Source: a virus
Length of the DNA: 29,860 nucleotides
Reading direction: 5' to 3' (one strand)
Virus record (IMG/VR): IMGVR_UViG_3300044998_001424
Location: 1-29,860 of that record
The position numbers and the translations under genes are program-made. Of this stretch, positions 1-8,017 are shown piece by piece (position 1 is the stretch's first letter; each line of letters begins with the position of its first letter). Below the pieces are notes generated by a model. That model was not told the origin of the DNA, searched no databases, and saw only the letters and a program-made list of their open reading frames with translations.

Positions 1-1065
1 TTAGCCGACCGTATCGCCGGAGTTGCCGGAGACGCCGCGGCAGAGGAGATCGGGCCGGCGCCACATGACGAGCAGGTTCGACTGCGTCAGGAACTCGAGG
101 CCGCGGCCGTGCTTCATCGGCTCCTGCTTGGCGTAGTAGAGCCGGCCCGGCAGGTTGGCCGCTTCGAGGAAGTCGCCCGGCGCCACGTACTGGCGGGCCG
201 ACTCGGTGGTGCCGAGCGGAAAGAAGATCGCCTCGCCCGCCGGCACGAACCGCCGGTTCGTGTAGGTGCCGGTGGCGTCGACCGCGTTCGCCGAACCTGA
301 GTACTCGATGAAGGTCACGTCCTGGTAGGTGAAGGAGAAGCGGCGGTCCTTCAACGTCGGGTTCATGGCGACCATCAGCATGTGCGCCGACATCGCCGCG
401 TCGTGCACCTTCTTGACCTCGGTGTCGGCGAACATCGATTCCATGAACTCAGGGGACGCGATGCAAGCGACCCCGGTCATGGTCTCGCCGCGCGCGTCGT
501 TCTCGAAGGCGCGCTTGATGGCGCGCAGCTTGCGGGCGACGTTGGGGCTGCCCGCGAAGTCGAAGGCGGCGACCTTCTGCGTGATGCCGAAGGCCGTGAA
601 GTAGTTGACGACCACCGTGCCGTCGGCGTCGAGAATCTTGCCCTGCAGCGCGTTCACCCGATACCACTCGTGCGTGATCTGGTGCTTCATCGCCATGGTG
701 ACGAGCTTCTCGTTCACCTTGTCCTCGACCATCTTCGGCATCATGCGATTGAAGTAGGCGAGGTTCTGGATGTCGGCGACGGTGACCGCGTCCTCGTGCG
801 TGACCTGCGGGATCTCGAACGTGATGCGGTCGCGCTTTCCGACCGAGCCGCGCGTTCCGGGCGCGCCGCGCGTCGTCATCGGCAGGAGATTGAGCGACCA
901 GTTCTGCCGCTCGATCGAGACGTACGTTGTCCCGAGCGCCACGGGCTCGGGGAAGATGCCGAGCTGGGTGACGAGCCCGTAGTTGTTCGGGATGATGTTC
1001 ATCGCCTCGGTCAGCTCGGCGGCCGACCACTCGCGATTGAGGAAGGCGTCTGCGATCAGTTCCAT
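1..1065 (-). CDS. Major capsid protein, lambda gpE family
   Basis: The 354-residue protein builds the icosahedral phage head shell. Its N-terminal third, with a beta-rich segment on a Leu-Pro-Met-Thr-Thr-Arg-Gly-Ala-Pro-Gly stretch near residues 61-70, and the central long helices look like the lambda gpE (Phage_cap_E) family, and the length fits that family. It is the last gene of the head module here and follows the decoration protein, as E follows D in lambda. The ATG at 1065 has an AAGGA about 10 nt upstream. The stop codon lies exactly at the window edge, so the gene is complete. The 76-nt gap to the decoration gene holds a hairpin described separately. The family call is from recognised sequence character and gene order. 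Confidence 0.9.
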   Translation of the reverse strand: MELIADAFLNREWSAAELTEAMNIIPNNYGLVTQLGIFPEPVALGTTYVSIERQNWSLNLLPMTTRGAPGTRGSVGKRDRITFEIPQVTHEDAVTVADIQNLAYFNRMMPKMVEDKVNEKLVTMAMKHQITHEWYRVNALQGKILDADGTVVVNYFTAFGITQKVAAFDFAGSPNVARKLRAIKRAFENDARGETMTGVACIASPEFMESMFADTEVKKVHDAAMSAHMLMVAMNPTLKDRRFSFTYQDVTFIEYSGSANAVDATGTYTNRRFVPAGEAIFFPLGTTESARQYVAPGDFLEAANLPGRLYYAKQEPMKHGRGLEFLTQSNLLVMWRRPDLLCRGVSGNSGDTVG

Positions 1066-1095
1066 GAGGTGTGATCCTTTTGCGTGGGGTCAGCC

Positions 1096-1135
1096 GCGCG
1101 TCCGGCCGGCTCCCCGTGAGGGGAGCGGGACGCGC
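1096..1135 (-). repeat. Dispersed hairpin repeat, copy R1
   Basis: Outer arms GCGCGTCC (1096-1103) and GGACGCGC (1128-1135) pair perfectly over 8 bp. Inner arms CTCCCC (1110-1115) and GGGGAG (1120-1125) close a GTGA loop. It lies 6 nt past the stop codon of the decoration gene and before the capsid start. Related copies occur at 22817-22861, 22875-22916, 23780-23805 and 23819-23860, with different but still complementary outer arms. There is no U-tract, so it is not a classical intrinsic terminator. A role in tuning capsid versus decoration expression or mRNA stability is inference. Confidence 0.7.
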
Positions 1136-1141
1136 CATGAA

Positions 1142-1840
1142 TTACGCGCCCTGGCGCACGATGATCCCGGCGGCCGCGAGCTGGGCCATCGCCGCCTGCT
1201 TGAGCTGGCTCGTCGAGACCGAGGAATGCCACTTGAGCCCGAGGTTCGACACCTCGGCCGGCCCGCGCACCAGCAGCACGACGTCCGTGACGTCGCCCGC
1301 CGAGGCGTCGACGGGCTGCAGCGCGATGGCGCGCGCGATCTCGCGGCCGTCGCTCGCGGTCGGATTGACGGGCGCCCATTTGCCGGAGCCCGCCGCGACC
1401 GTCACGTCAAAGCCGTCGCCGAGCGCGAAGTCGGTCGAGCCGTCGGCGAGCGTGAACTTGATGTCGTTGTCGAAGGCGCCCGAGCCCGACGCCATGACGA
1501 CGTCGCCGATCACGAATCCGTCGGGGTCGGTGACGCGGAAGGTGCCGTTGTTGGCGGCGGTGGCGATGCAGCGCACGGTGTAGACGCCGACCTTGGCGCC
1601 GGCCCTGACCGGGCTCGTGCCGTCGAGCGTCAGCGTGCCGTTGCCGGTGTTGCCGCCGGACTTCGCGGCCGATGTGGCGGTGCCCTTGGTGATCTGGCCC
1701 AGCACCATGCCGAGCTCGAAGGCGGCGGTGCCGGCGACGACGGTGCCGACCTCGCGGCAGTAGGTGCCGAGCTCGTACTTGAGCACGTCGGAGACGGCCG
1801 CCGGCTCGCTGGTCGAGGTGATGCGCAACGGTGCGACCAT
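1142..1840 (-). CDS. Head decoration/stabilisation protein, lambda gpD-like
   Basis: The 232-residue protein has the N-terminal signature of gpD-type proteins: a Thr/Ser-rich strand, a segment ending in a Gly-rich Thr-Val-Val-Ala-Gly-Thr-Ala motif, then a Met-Val-Leu-Gly-Gln-Ile strand. These proteins trimerise on the expanded capsid and clamp it. At 232 residues it is about twice the length of lambda gpD. The middle, around residues 60-160, is a Gly/Asn/Thr-rich beta domain that looks inserted and resembles the extended decoration proteins seen in alphaproteobacterial prophages. It sits between the protease and capsid genes, in the lambda D position. Only 3 nt separate it from the protease stop. 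Confidence 0.85.
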   Translation of the reverse strand: MVAPLRITSTSEPAAVSDVLKYELGTYCREVGTVVAGTAAFELGMVLGQITKGTATSAAKSGGNTGNGTLTLDGTSPVRAGAKVGVYTVRCIATAANNGTFRVTDPDGFVIGDVVMASGSGAFDNDIKFTLADGSTDFALGDGFDVTVAAGSGKWAPVNPTASDGREIARAIALQPVDASAGDVTDVVLLVRGPAEVSNLGLKWHSSVSTSQLKQAAMAQLAAAGIIVRQGA

Positions 1841-1843
1841 GGA

Positions 1844-2230
1844 TCAGACTCCCTTCTTGAAGCGCGCCTGCATCGCGGCGACGAGCGAGGATTTCTGGGC
1901 GCCGGTCGATGCCTCGGCGTCCTCCGCCCGGACTTTCGGGTCGCCGCCCGAGGCGGCGACGGCGCGGTAGAACGCGGCGGCGGCCTTCGCCTCGGCCTTG
2001 GGCGCCTTGGCGAGCACCTTTGCCGCCTCCTCGGGCGCCATCTCGGTCTCGAGCGCGAGCACCTGGGCCTGTTCCTCGCGGCCCTTGGCCTCGGGGTGGC
2101 CAAGGATGGCGGCGATGCGGGTCCTTTCGGCGGCGCGGCCGGCCTTCTCGCCCTCGGCGCGACCGCGGAGATGGGCCGCCTCGAGCTGCGCGTGATCGGC
2201 GGCCGGCGCCTCGGGCGCGGTCGTGGTCAT
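1844..2230 (-). CDS. Nested scaffold protein (Nu3-like) from internal start of the protease gene
   Basis: Residue 305 of the protease gene is an ATG (2228-2230) preceded by AGGAG with a 9-nt spacer, a ribosome site far better than chance in this GC-rich coding sequence. Translation from it would give 128 residues of Ala-, Glu- and Lys-rich helical sequence with no protease domain. In lambda, the scaffold Nu3 starts inside gene C in the same frame and covers the C-terminal part, so this arrangement is expected. The sequence shows the start and the composition. The separate product and its scaffold role are inference from the lambda model. Confidence 0.6.
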   Translation of the reverse strand: MTTTAPEAPAADHAQLEAAHLRGRAEGEKAGRAAERTRIAAILGHPEAKGREEQAQVLALETEMAPEEAAKVLAKAPKAEAKAAAAFYRAVAASGGDPKVRAEDAEASTGAQKSSLVAAMQARFKKGV

Positions 2231-3142
2231 GCGGGTTGTCTCCTGTTGGGGTTTGGGGGACGCGGGGGACGTCTGGGGCCGGCGCGGGCCGGCGAGGCGG
2301 GTGAGGCGGGCGAGCGCGTCGTCGAACGAGGCGATGCCGTCGGCAAGGCCCGCCGCGACCGCCTCCCTGCCCATGAAGACGCCGGCCTCGGTGGCGCGGA
2401 TCGCCTCGGGCGAGAGCTGCGGGCGGCCGGCATGGACGGCGGCGATGAAGGTCTCGCGCATGGCGTCGGCCTCGGCCTGGAGCCGCGCGCGGACGTGCGC
2501 CGGCAAGGGCTCGAACGGATTGCCGTCGGCCTTGCGCCGGCCGGCGGCGATGATGGTGGGCTTCAAGCCCGCGAGCGCCATCGCCTGCGAGCGGTCGATG
2601 TGGACGAGCACGACGCCGATCGAGCCGACGAGCCCCGTCGCGGTCGTCCAGATCTCGTTGGCGGCGGATGCGATCGCGTAGCCCGCCGAGCAGGCCATGT
2701 CGTTGGCGAAGGCGACGACCGGCTTCTTCTGGCGCACTTCGCGGATCGCCGCCGGCACCTCGAAGCAGCCGGCGGCCTCGCCGCCGGGCGTGTCCAGGTC
2801 GAGCAGGAGCCCGCGCACCCGGTCGTCGCCGGCGGCGGTCTTGAGCTGATGGAGGAGGCCCTCGTAGCTGGTGAGCCCCGATTGCGCGCCGACGAAGGCG
2901 CCGCGGTTGACGAGCGTGCCGAGGATCGAGACGACGGCGATGCCGTCCTCTGTGACGCGGTAGCCGCCCTTTTCCGAGCGCCGGCCGACGAAGCGGTTCA
3001 TCTCGGCGAGGTCGAGACCGAGCGCGCCGGCATCGAGCCCGAGCCGCGCGCCAAGGCCGCCCAGGATGACGGCGATCTTGTCGGGCAGGATGAGGAGCGG
3101 CCGGTCGGCGATGCGCGCGAGGAGATGGGCGAAGGGCGTCAT
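1844..3142 (-). CDS. S49-family prohead protease, lambda gpC-like
   Basis: The 432-residue protein combines an SppA/ClpP-fold serine protease (about residues 60-290) with an Ala/Glu/Lys-rich helical scaffold tail (305-432). Visible landmarks are the Leu-Asp-Thr-Pro-Gly-Gly-Glu motif near 116-122, the nucleophile Ser152 in a Cys-Ser-Ala-Gly-Tyr motif, and a likely general-base Lys204, a Ser-Lys spacing of about 50 as in SppA-type dyads. Such enzymes cleave the scaffold and portal inside the prohead. The start ATG overlaps the portal stop (ATGA), so translation is probably coupled. A nested scaffold start is listed separately. Confidence 0.9.
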   Translation of the reverse strand: MTPFAHLLARIADRPLLILPDKIAVILGGLGARLGLDAGALGLDLAEMNRFVGRRSEKGGYRVTEDGIAVVSILGTLVNRGAFVGAQSGLTSYEGLLHQLKTAAGDDRVRGLLLDLDTPGGEAAGCFEVPAAIREVRQKKPVVAFANDMACSAGYAIASAANEIWTTATGLVGSIGVVLVHIDRSQAMALAGLKPTIIAAGRRKADGNPFEPLPAHVRARLQAEADAMRETFIAAVHAGRPQLSPEAIRATEAGVFMGREAVAAGLADGIASFDDALARLTRLAGPRRPQTSPASPKPQQETTRMTTTAPEAPAADHAQLEAAHLRGRAEGEKAGRAAERTRIAAILGHPEAKGREEQAQVLALETEMAPEEAAKVLAKAPKAEAKAAAAFYRAVAASGGDPKVRAEDAEASTGAQKSSLVAAMQARFKKGV

Positions 3143-4764
3143 GCGGCCTCGTCGATGGAGTCATCCGCCGGCGCGGCGGGCGGCGCCAGGAGGTCGGAGG
3201 GATGCGGCAGGCCGAGCTTCCGGTAGTAGGCGCGCTCGTAGGCCGACTGATCGGCCATGTCGCGCCAGTTGCGGCCTGAATCAGCCGCGATGTCCTCGAG
3301 CGTCTCGACGCCCATCTGCACGCCGAGCTGCTGGCCCTGGCGCTCTTTGAGGGGATCGATCATCGGCTTGCCCCAGGCGATGAAGGTGCCGCGCACGAGG
3401 TAGGGTTTGGCGGCCTGGAACGAGGCGACGCCCTTGGGGAGCGGCACGGCGCCGAGCGCCACCGCCTCCTCGAGCCAGGCGCCGAAGAACGGCATGGCGA
3501 TCTGCGCGACGAGCCGGCGCCGGCGCGTCAGATACGTGCGCCAGACGGCGAGCAGCGCGGCGCGCGCCGAGGAGTAGTTGACCTCGCGGTAGTTCTTGCC
3601 GAGCTCGTGCGCCTCGACGCCGAGGCCGGCGGCGAGCTGGCGGATGAAGGCGTTCTCGAAGTCGGCGAAGACCGAGTTCGGGTGCGACGGCCGGATCACC
3701 TCGAGCGACTCGTTGGGGAGGAGGTGCGGGATGTCGACGCCCTGGTAGCGGATCTCGCGCTTCTTCGCGTAGTCGGCGGCGGCGAGCGTGTGCGCCGAGA
3801 CGATGTCGGAGAGCGGGTTGCCGGTGCCCATGCTCTTGGCCTGGGCGCCGATCACGGCCATGGCGCTCGCCCAGTCGAGCTCGGTCTTGATGACGGCGGC
3901 GTAGCCCGCCTGCGCGATCGCCGACTGGAGCTCGGTCTCGGTGTACTTGGAGAGCATCTTCATCGGCACGATCGCCGAGGCGAACTCGGAGATGCCGCGC
4001 GTCATCTCCGGCCGCTGGTGCTCGAAGGAGTGGAGCACGATCGGCCGGCCCCAGGGTGTTTGCCGCTCGACCCGTTTCCAGGCGAGGCCCTTGAGGCTCG
4101 CGACGTCCGACGGGTGCCCCTCGCGGATGTGATAGGCGACGGGCTCGCCGTAGACGTCGCGCTCGATGCCGGCGCGCAGGCGCTCGTCGTCGAAGCGCCC
4201 GTTCGGATTCTCGAGCCGGTCGATGTCGATCAGGTTGAGGCAGGTCTGGTAGCCGAGCGCCGACGGCTTCATCTCGATGACGGCGAGGCACTCGCCGTCG
4301 ACGTAGTCGGTCTGGTCGGCGAGCATGAAGAGCTGCGAGAAGGTGCGCAGCCGGCGCGCGTCGGCCGCGAAGTCGACGCCCTCGGCGTAGGCCTCCCAGA
4401 GCCGCGTGACGTGATCCTGCCACTCGGCGGCCGCCTCGATGTCGGAAAGGCCGAGCGTGCGCCAGTCGATGGCGAGCGCGAGCTTGAGGCCCGAGCCCGA
4501 GACCGCGTCGCGGTTCATGCGGACCGCGTTCTTGGCGATCGGGTTGTTGCGTACGAGGTCGCGGGCGCGCGCGCGCACCATCCTGGCATCGCGCAGCACC
4601 GAGACGTCGGCCGAGGCGAGCGGCGGCCGCCAGAGCGCGATCTCGCCGCCGCCGCCGGTCGCAGCATCGCGATAGCTCGTCTGCTCGGCGAGTGCTTGGA
4701 CGGCGTTCTCGTAGGCCGCGGAGAAGGGATCGCGCGGCAGGGCGACGAGCGAGCGGGAAGGCAT
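3139..4764 (-). CDS. Portal protein, lambda gpB family
   Basis: The 541-residue protein matches lambda-family portals in length and landmarks: an N-terminal Arg-Ala-Arg-Asp-Leu-Val-Arg-Asn-Asn segment (about residues 65-75), the following Gly-Ser-Gly-Leu-Lys-Leu strand, and a C-terminal region with an Asn-Tyr-Ser-Ser-Ala-Arg-Ala-Ala motif around 395-405, typical of this family. Portals form the dodecameric ring at the unique capsid vertex through which DNA is packaged and ejected. The ATG at 4764 has AGGA 5-8 nt upstream. Its stop overlaps the protease start by ATGA. The order joining protein-portal-protease matches lambda W-B-C. Confidence 0.93.
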   Translation of the reverse strand: MPSRSLVALPRDPFSAAYENAVQALAEQTSYRDAATGGGGEIALWRPPLASADVSVLRDARMVRARARDLVRNNPIAKNAVRMNRDAVSGSGLKLALAIDWRTLGLSDIEAAAEWQDHVTRLWEAYAEGVDFAADARRLRTFSQLFMLADQTDYVDGECLAVIEMKPSALGYQTCLNLIDIDRLENPNGRFDDERLRAGIERDVYGEPVAYHIREGHPSDVASLKGLAWKRVERQTPWGRPIVLHSFEHQRPEMTRGISEFASAIVPMKMLSKYTETELQSAIAQAGYAAVIKTELDWASAMAVIGAQAKSMGTGNPLSDIVSAHTLAAADYAKKREIRYQGVDIPHLLPNESLEVIRPSHPNSVFADFENAFIRQLAAGLGVEAHELGKNYREVNYSSARAALLAVWRTYLTRRRRLVAQIAMPFFGAWLEEAVALGAVPLPKGVASFQAAKPYLVRGTFIAWGKPMIDPLKERQGQQLGVQMGVETLEDIAADSGRNWRDMADQSAYERAYYRKLGLPHPSDLLAPPAAPADDSIDEAA

Positions 4765-4827
4765 GGAGGTCCTTTGCGTGGGGCCGCGCGGGCGGCGTCC
4801 GGCGCGCCGGCCGGCTTGGCGGCGCCG

Positions 4828-5079
4828 TCAGAGCATGCGGAACGTGGCCGGCGGCCCGCGCTCGGCGTCATGGCCGGCCGAGAGGTCCGGATAGCCGGCC
4901 TCGCGGCCGCACGCGCGCCAGAAGGTTCGGTAGAGCGCGAGGAGTTGCGGCAGCTGCCCCGGCGCATAGGAGACCTGGCGCTCGCCGAACGAGATCGAGG
5001 TCACCTGCTCGCCGGTGTTGAGCGCGATGATGGCGGCATAGAGCTTCTGAAGCTCGCTCTGGCAGTCGGGGGCGGGCAT
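4828..5079 (-). CDS. Head-tail joining protein, gpW-like
   Basis: The 83-residue protein has the size and pattern of the gpW family: an N-terminal helix with Leu-Gln-Lys-Leu-Tyr-Ala-Ala, a short beta hairpin around Gly-Glu-Gln-Val-Thr-Ser-Ile and a Gln-Val-Ser-Tyr strand, then a helix Leu-Pro-Gln-Leu-Leu-Ala-Leu-Tyr. gpW binds the portal and closes the DNA-filled head so that the tail connector can attach. It lies directly upstream of the portal gene, as W precedes B in lambda. The C-terminus is Gly/Pro/Arg-rich and longer than in lambda gpW. The ribosome site before the ATG at 5079 is weak (AAAGAG at long spacing). The 63-nt gap to the portal is GC-rich with imperfect inverted repeats. Confidence 0.8.
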   Translation of the reverse strand: MPAPDCQSELQKLYAAIIALNTGEQVTSISFGERQVSYAPGQLPQLLALYRTFWRACGREAGYPDLSAGHDAERGPPATFRML

Positions 5080-5198
5080 GGGTGTGCCATCTCTTTGAGC
5101 GTTGTGTCTTGTGAGACGCGGGAAGAGCCGCCGCCTTCGTCCGCGATCCCCGACGACGGCCTGGATGTCGCGGCCGAGATTTGATTGCGGGCCATCCC

Positions 5199-6158
5199 CT
5201 ACCGCGACGGCGTCTGGTAGCCCGAGACGCGCACGATGCGGCCGTTCTGGCGCCGCGTGTAGTCCTCGGTCATGCCGTCGCTTTCGACCTCGGCCGCGGC
5301 CGTGCGCGCCGAGCCCTGGTTCAAGGTCGTGGTCGTGCCCATCTCGCCCGCGACGCGATTGCCCGCCGCGCGCGCGACGGCGAGCCGCTCGGCCGCGCCG
5401 GCGGGCACCGGCGCGATGTCCGGCGTGCCGGACAGCCGGCCGACCGCCGCCACGGCCAGGGAGAAGCCGCCGCCGGTCAGGCTGTCGAGCACGCCCGTCG
5501 CCGCCCCCTTGAGCCCGTCCTGCTGGAAGCCCTGGAGGCCCTGGTAGGCGGCAAGCCCCACGGTCACGGGCACGAGCGCCTTGCTGAGCGTCGAGGCGGC
5601 GGCGCGCGCCGCCGGATTGGCGAGGATCTGCGCCGCCGTGACGCTCGCGTAGGTCGAAAGCCCGACCTCGGCGGCCTTCATGAGGCCCGAGGCGGGGGCC
5701 GCGGGGGCCGCGGGCGCTTGGGTTTCGTTCGCGCCGGTGCGCAGCGCCTCCTTCTGCCGGGCGACGCTCAGGAAGGCGGCGGCCGCCGGCGCCTGCCAGG
5801 CGTTGCGCGCGCGATTGCCCGCCGCCAGCGCGCCCTCGCCCTCATCGGGGTCGCCGAAGGCGTCGTGAAAGACCCTCTGGGCCTCGGGATTGACGTTGCG
5901 CGCGATGAGCTCCGGGACGGAGGGCGCCGCGGGCGCCGCCGCCCTCTCATCGGCCTTGGCGCTGCCGCCGAAGAGATTGACGGCATGCGCCGCGCCCGCC
6001 GCCACGGCGAGCGCGCCGGCGCGGCCGACGAGCCGGCCGCCCGTGCGGCTCACCCGCTCGACTGCCTCACCGGCCTTCATGAGGCCGAGGCCGGCGCCGG
6101 CGAGCAGCCCGCCCTCGCCGAGCCGGGTCAGCGTATCCTTGCGGTTGCGGTCGGCCAT
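5199..6158 (-). CDS. Ala/Gly-rich phage protein between terminase and gpW; possible internal virion protein
   Basis: I do not recognise this 319-residue protein. It is rich in Ala, Gly and Val with long hydrophobic stretches (about residues 12-30, 42-62 and 180-245), which could form membrane-active helices, and it ends in a polar Arg/Tyr/Thr tail. The start chosen is ATG 6158 because AGAGGTGAT lies 4-5 nt upstream. An earlier in-frame ATG at 6164 overlaps the terminase stop (TGATG) but has that site out of position. In lambda nothing of this size lies between A and W. An internal head or ejection protein would fit the position and hydrophobicity, but that is inference. There is no signal peptide. 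Confidence 0.6.
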   Translation of the reverse strand: MADRNRKDTLTRLGEGGLLAGAGLGLMKAGEAVERVSRTGGRLVGRAGALAVAAGAAHAVNLFGGSAKADERAAAPAAPSVPELIARNVNPEAQRVFHDAFGDPDEGEGALAAGNRARNAWQAPAAAAFLSVARQKEALRTGANETQAPAAPAAPASGLMKAAEVGLSTYASVTAAQILANPAARAAASTLSKALVPVTVGLAAYQGLQGFQQDGLKGAATGVLDSLTGGGFSLAVAAVGRLSGTPDIAPVPAGAAERLAVARAAGNRVAGEMGTTTTLNQGSARTAAAEVESDGMTEDYTRRQNGRIVRVSGYQTPSR

Positions 6159-6163
6159 GGGCA

Positions 6164-8017
6164 TCACCTCTGGAAGACGTCGGCGAGATCGGCGAGCGAG
6201 CGCACGGCGACCTCGCCGAGGAGCTGGCGCCGGCGCGCCTCGTAGTCGATCGAGAGCGCGTAGCGCGCCGCCATCGCGCCGACGAAGGTGTCGAGCGCCT
6301 CGTTGCGCCGGCCCGCCACCGGCACCCATCGGCGCTTGGGCCAGCCGCCGACGAACTCGACCTTGAGCCGCTCGGAGCCGACCAGCTGCTCGAAGTAGTC
6401 GGGCTCGAGATGGCGGGGAAAGTGCACCCGGTAGTGCGAGCCGGGGATGTCGGGATCGGGCTTAGCCGCGAGCTCCTGGAAGAGCAGCGTCTTGCCGTCG
6501 TCGACGCCGACGAGATGAAGTTTCGCCCCGAACTTGAAGCGCTCGTCCGACTGGCGGATGATCGGCTTGCCTTCGCCCGCGACGCCGCGCACCGCGTAAT
6601 AGGGCTTGAAGGCGGCTTTCGCCTCGCGCACGAACTCGAGCACGAGCTGCTGCTGGTAGCCGGCGTCGATCGCGACCGCCTCGAGATAGAGCGTGTGCCC
6701 GGTCGGATGGCGGAACGTGCGGGTGAGCAGCTGCGCCTCCATCGCGCGCCAGTTCTGCACGACCGAGGTGTCGGCGTAATGGCGCGCGTAGTCGAGCACC
6801 CACTTCACGTCTTCGGCACCCCAGCCGAGATATTGCGCCTCCCAGCGGTCGTGCTGCACGTCGACGTGCGCCGTGATGAGCAGCACCCCGTCGGGCACCG
6901 TGTAGGAGCCGTCGGCCTGGGGCCCGTAGTCCTCGCGGCGCTGATAGAGCTCTTCGGGCGTCGTCCTCGGTCCCTTGGTCGGATTGTAGGTGCGCCCGAG
7001 CTTCAGGTTGATGAAGGTCTGCTCCTCGGCGGGCTTGCCTTCGACCTCTTCCCATTCGGCGGCGAGCTCGGCCATGGTTACCCAGGGCGAATAGATCGCC
7101 CAGCAATAGAAGCCGGCGATGCCGTTGAACTGCGCGCGCGGGCGCCAGTGGCCGTGACGGACCGCGAGCTGCACCTGCCGCTGATCCCAGGCCGCGTCGC
7201 ACTCCGGGCAGTGATAGCGCGCCGTGGCGGGATCGCCGCGCGTCCAGCGCACCTGCTCCCATTCGAGCGCCTGGAAGGCACCGCAGGCGTGGCAGGGCAC
7301 CTCGAAGTGGCGCTGATCGGAGCGGCGGAACCAGTCCTCGATGTGGCTGAAGCCCTCGAGCGTCGGCGTCGAGGCGAGGATCTTCTTGCGGTTCCAGAAA
7401 TTCTGCGCGCGCTGAAACCCCTGCTTGATCGGATCGCCGTCGGCGCCGATGTTGGCCTTGTACTTGTCGATCTCGTCGAACATGACGATCCGGCGCGGCC
7501 TGGACGCGAGCGAGGCCGGCGAGTTGGCGCCGGCGAAGACGACGTCGCCGCCGGGATAGGCCTTCTCGAGGATCGTGTTGGCCGAGGTGCGCGCCTGCCG
7601 GCCGATGCGCTCGGCGAGCGCCGGGGTTGCCTCGCACGTCGGCACGAAGCGCTTCGTTGAGAAGCTCTCGGCGAGCTCGAGCGTCGGCAGCACCAGCATC
7701 TGCGGCGCCGGGTCCTGGTCGATGTAGTAGCCGAGCGCGTTGATGAGGACTTCCGTCTTGCCGACCTGGCTCGACATCTTGAGCACGACGATCTCGATGT
7801 CGGGGTCGGCGGGCGCGTCCATGGGCTCGCGCAGGTAGGGCGTGCGGTCGGTGCGCCAGCGTCCGGGCTCGGGGCCGGTGCCGCGCGCGATCTGGCGCTT
7901 GGCGTCGGCCCACTGCGAAATCGTCTGGCGCGGCGGCAGCTCGAGGCCCATGTGCCAGCCGCTCGGCGCCCCGCCGCCGGCGGCGGCCGTGATTTTCGTC
8001 ACGCTCCGGGGGGTCAT
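6164..8017 (-). CDS. Terminase large subunit, lambda gpA family
   Basis: The 617-residue protein packages phage DNA into the prohead and cuts the concatemer. The N-terminal ATPase shows a Walker A (Ser-Ser-Gln-Val-Gly-Lys-Thr-Glu, about 82-89) and Walker B (Ile-Val-Met-Phe-Asp-Glu-Ile-Asp, about 177-184). A zinc-ribbon-like insert has Cys242/Cys245 and Cys270/Cys273. The C-terminal RNase H-like nuclease shows acidic residues Asp386 in His-Val-Asp-Val and Asp451 in Ala-Ile-Asp-Ala-Gly. These are standard features of the lambda/GpA terminase family. The start at ATG 8017 is chosen because it overlaps the small-subunit stop (ATGA). A longer reading frame upstream lacks support. Confidence 0.95.
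   Translation of the reverse strand: MTPRSVTKITAAAGGGAPSGWHMGLELPPRQTISQWADAKRQIARGTGPEPGRWRTDRTPYLREPMDAPADPDIEIVVLKMSSQVGKTEVLINALGYYIDQDPAPQMLVLPTLELAESFSTKRFVPTCEATPALAERIGRQARTSANTILEKAYPGGDVVFAGANSPASLASRPRRIVMFDEIDKYKANIGADGDPIKQGFQRAQNFWNRKKILASTPTLEGFSHIEDWFRRSDQRHFEVPCHACGAFQALEWEQVRWTRGDPATARYHCPECDAAWDQRQVQLAVRHGHWRPRAQFNGIAGFYCWAIYSPWVTMAELAAEWEEVEGKPAEEQTFINLKLGRTYNPTKGPRTTPEELYQRREDYGPQADGSYTVPDGVLLITAHVDVQHDRWEAQYLGWGAEDVKWVLDYARHYADTSVVQNWRAMEAQLLTRTFRHPTGHTLYLEAVAIDAGYQQQLVLEFVREAKAAFKPYYAVRGVAGEGKPIIRQSDERFKFGAKLHLVGVDDGKTLLFQELAAKPDPDIPGSHYRVHFPRHLEPDYFEQLVGSERLKVEFVGGWPKRRWVPVAGRRNEALDTFVGAMAARYALSIDYEARRRQLLGEVAVRSLADLADVFQR

Noticed and set aside
983-3226. 747-codon plus-strand open frame across the head genes
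   Set aside because: It lies antisense to the decoration, protease and capsid genes. Its residue composition is Arg/Gly/Ala/Asp-heavy with no domain, as expected for a shadow frame in GC-rich coding DNA.
3607-5184. 525-codon plus-strand frame opposite the portal
   Set aside because: It is an antisense shadow of the portal gene, with no ribosome site and low-complexity composition.
5001-5195. 64-codon minus-strand frame before the gpW-like gene
   Set aside because: It overlaps the gpW-like gene out of frame and has a Ser/Pro/Arg-rich composition. No convincing ribosome site precedes it.
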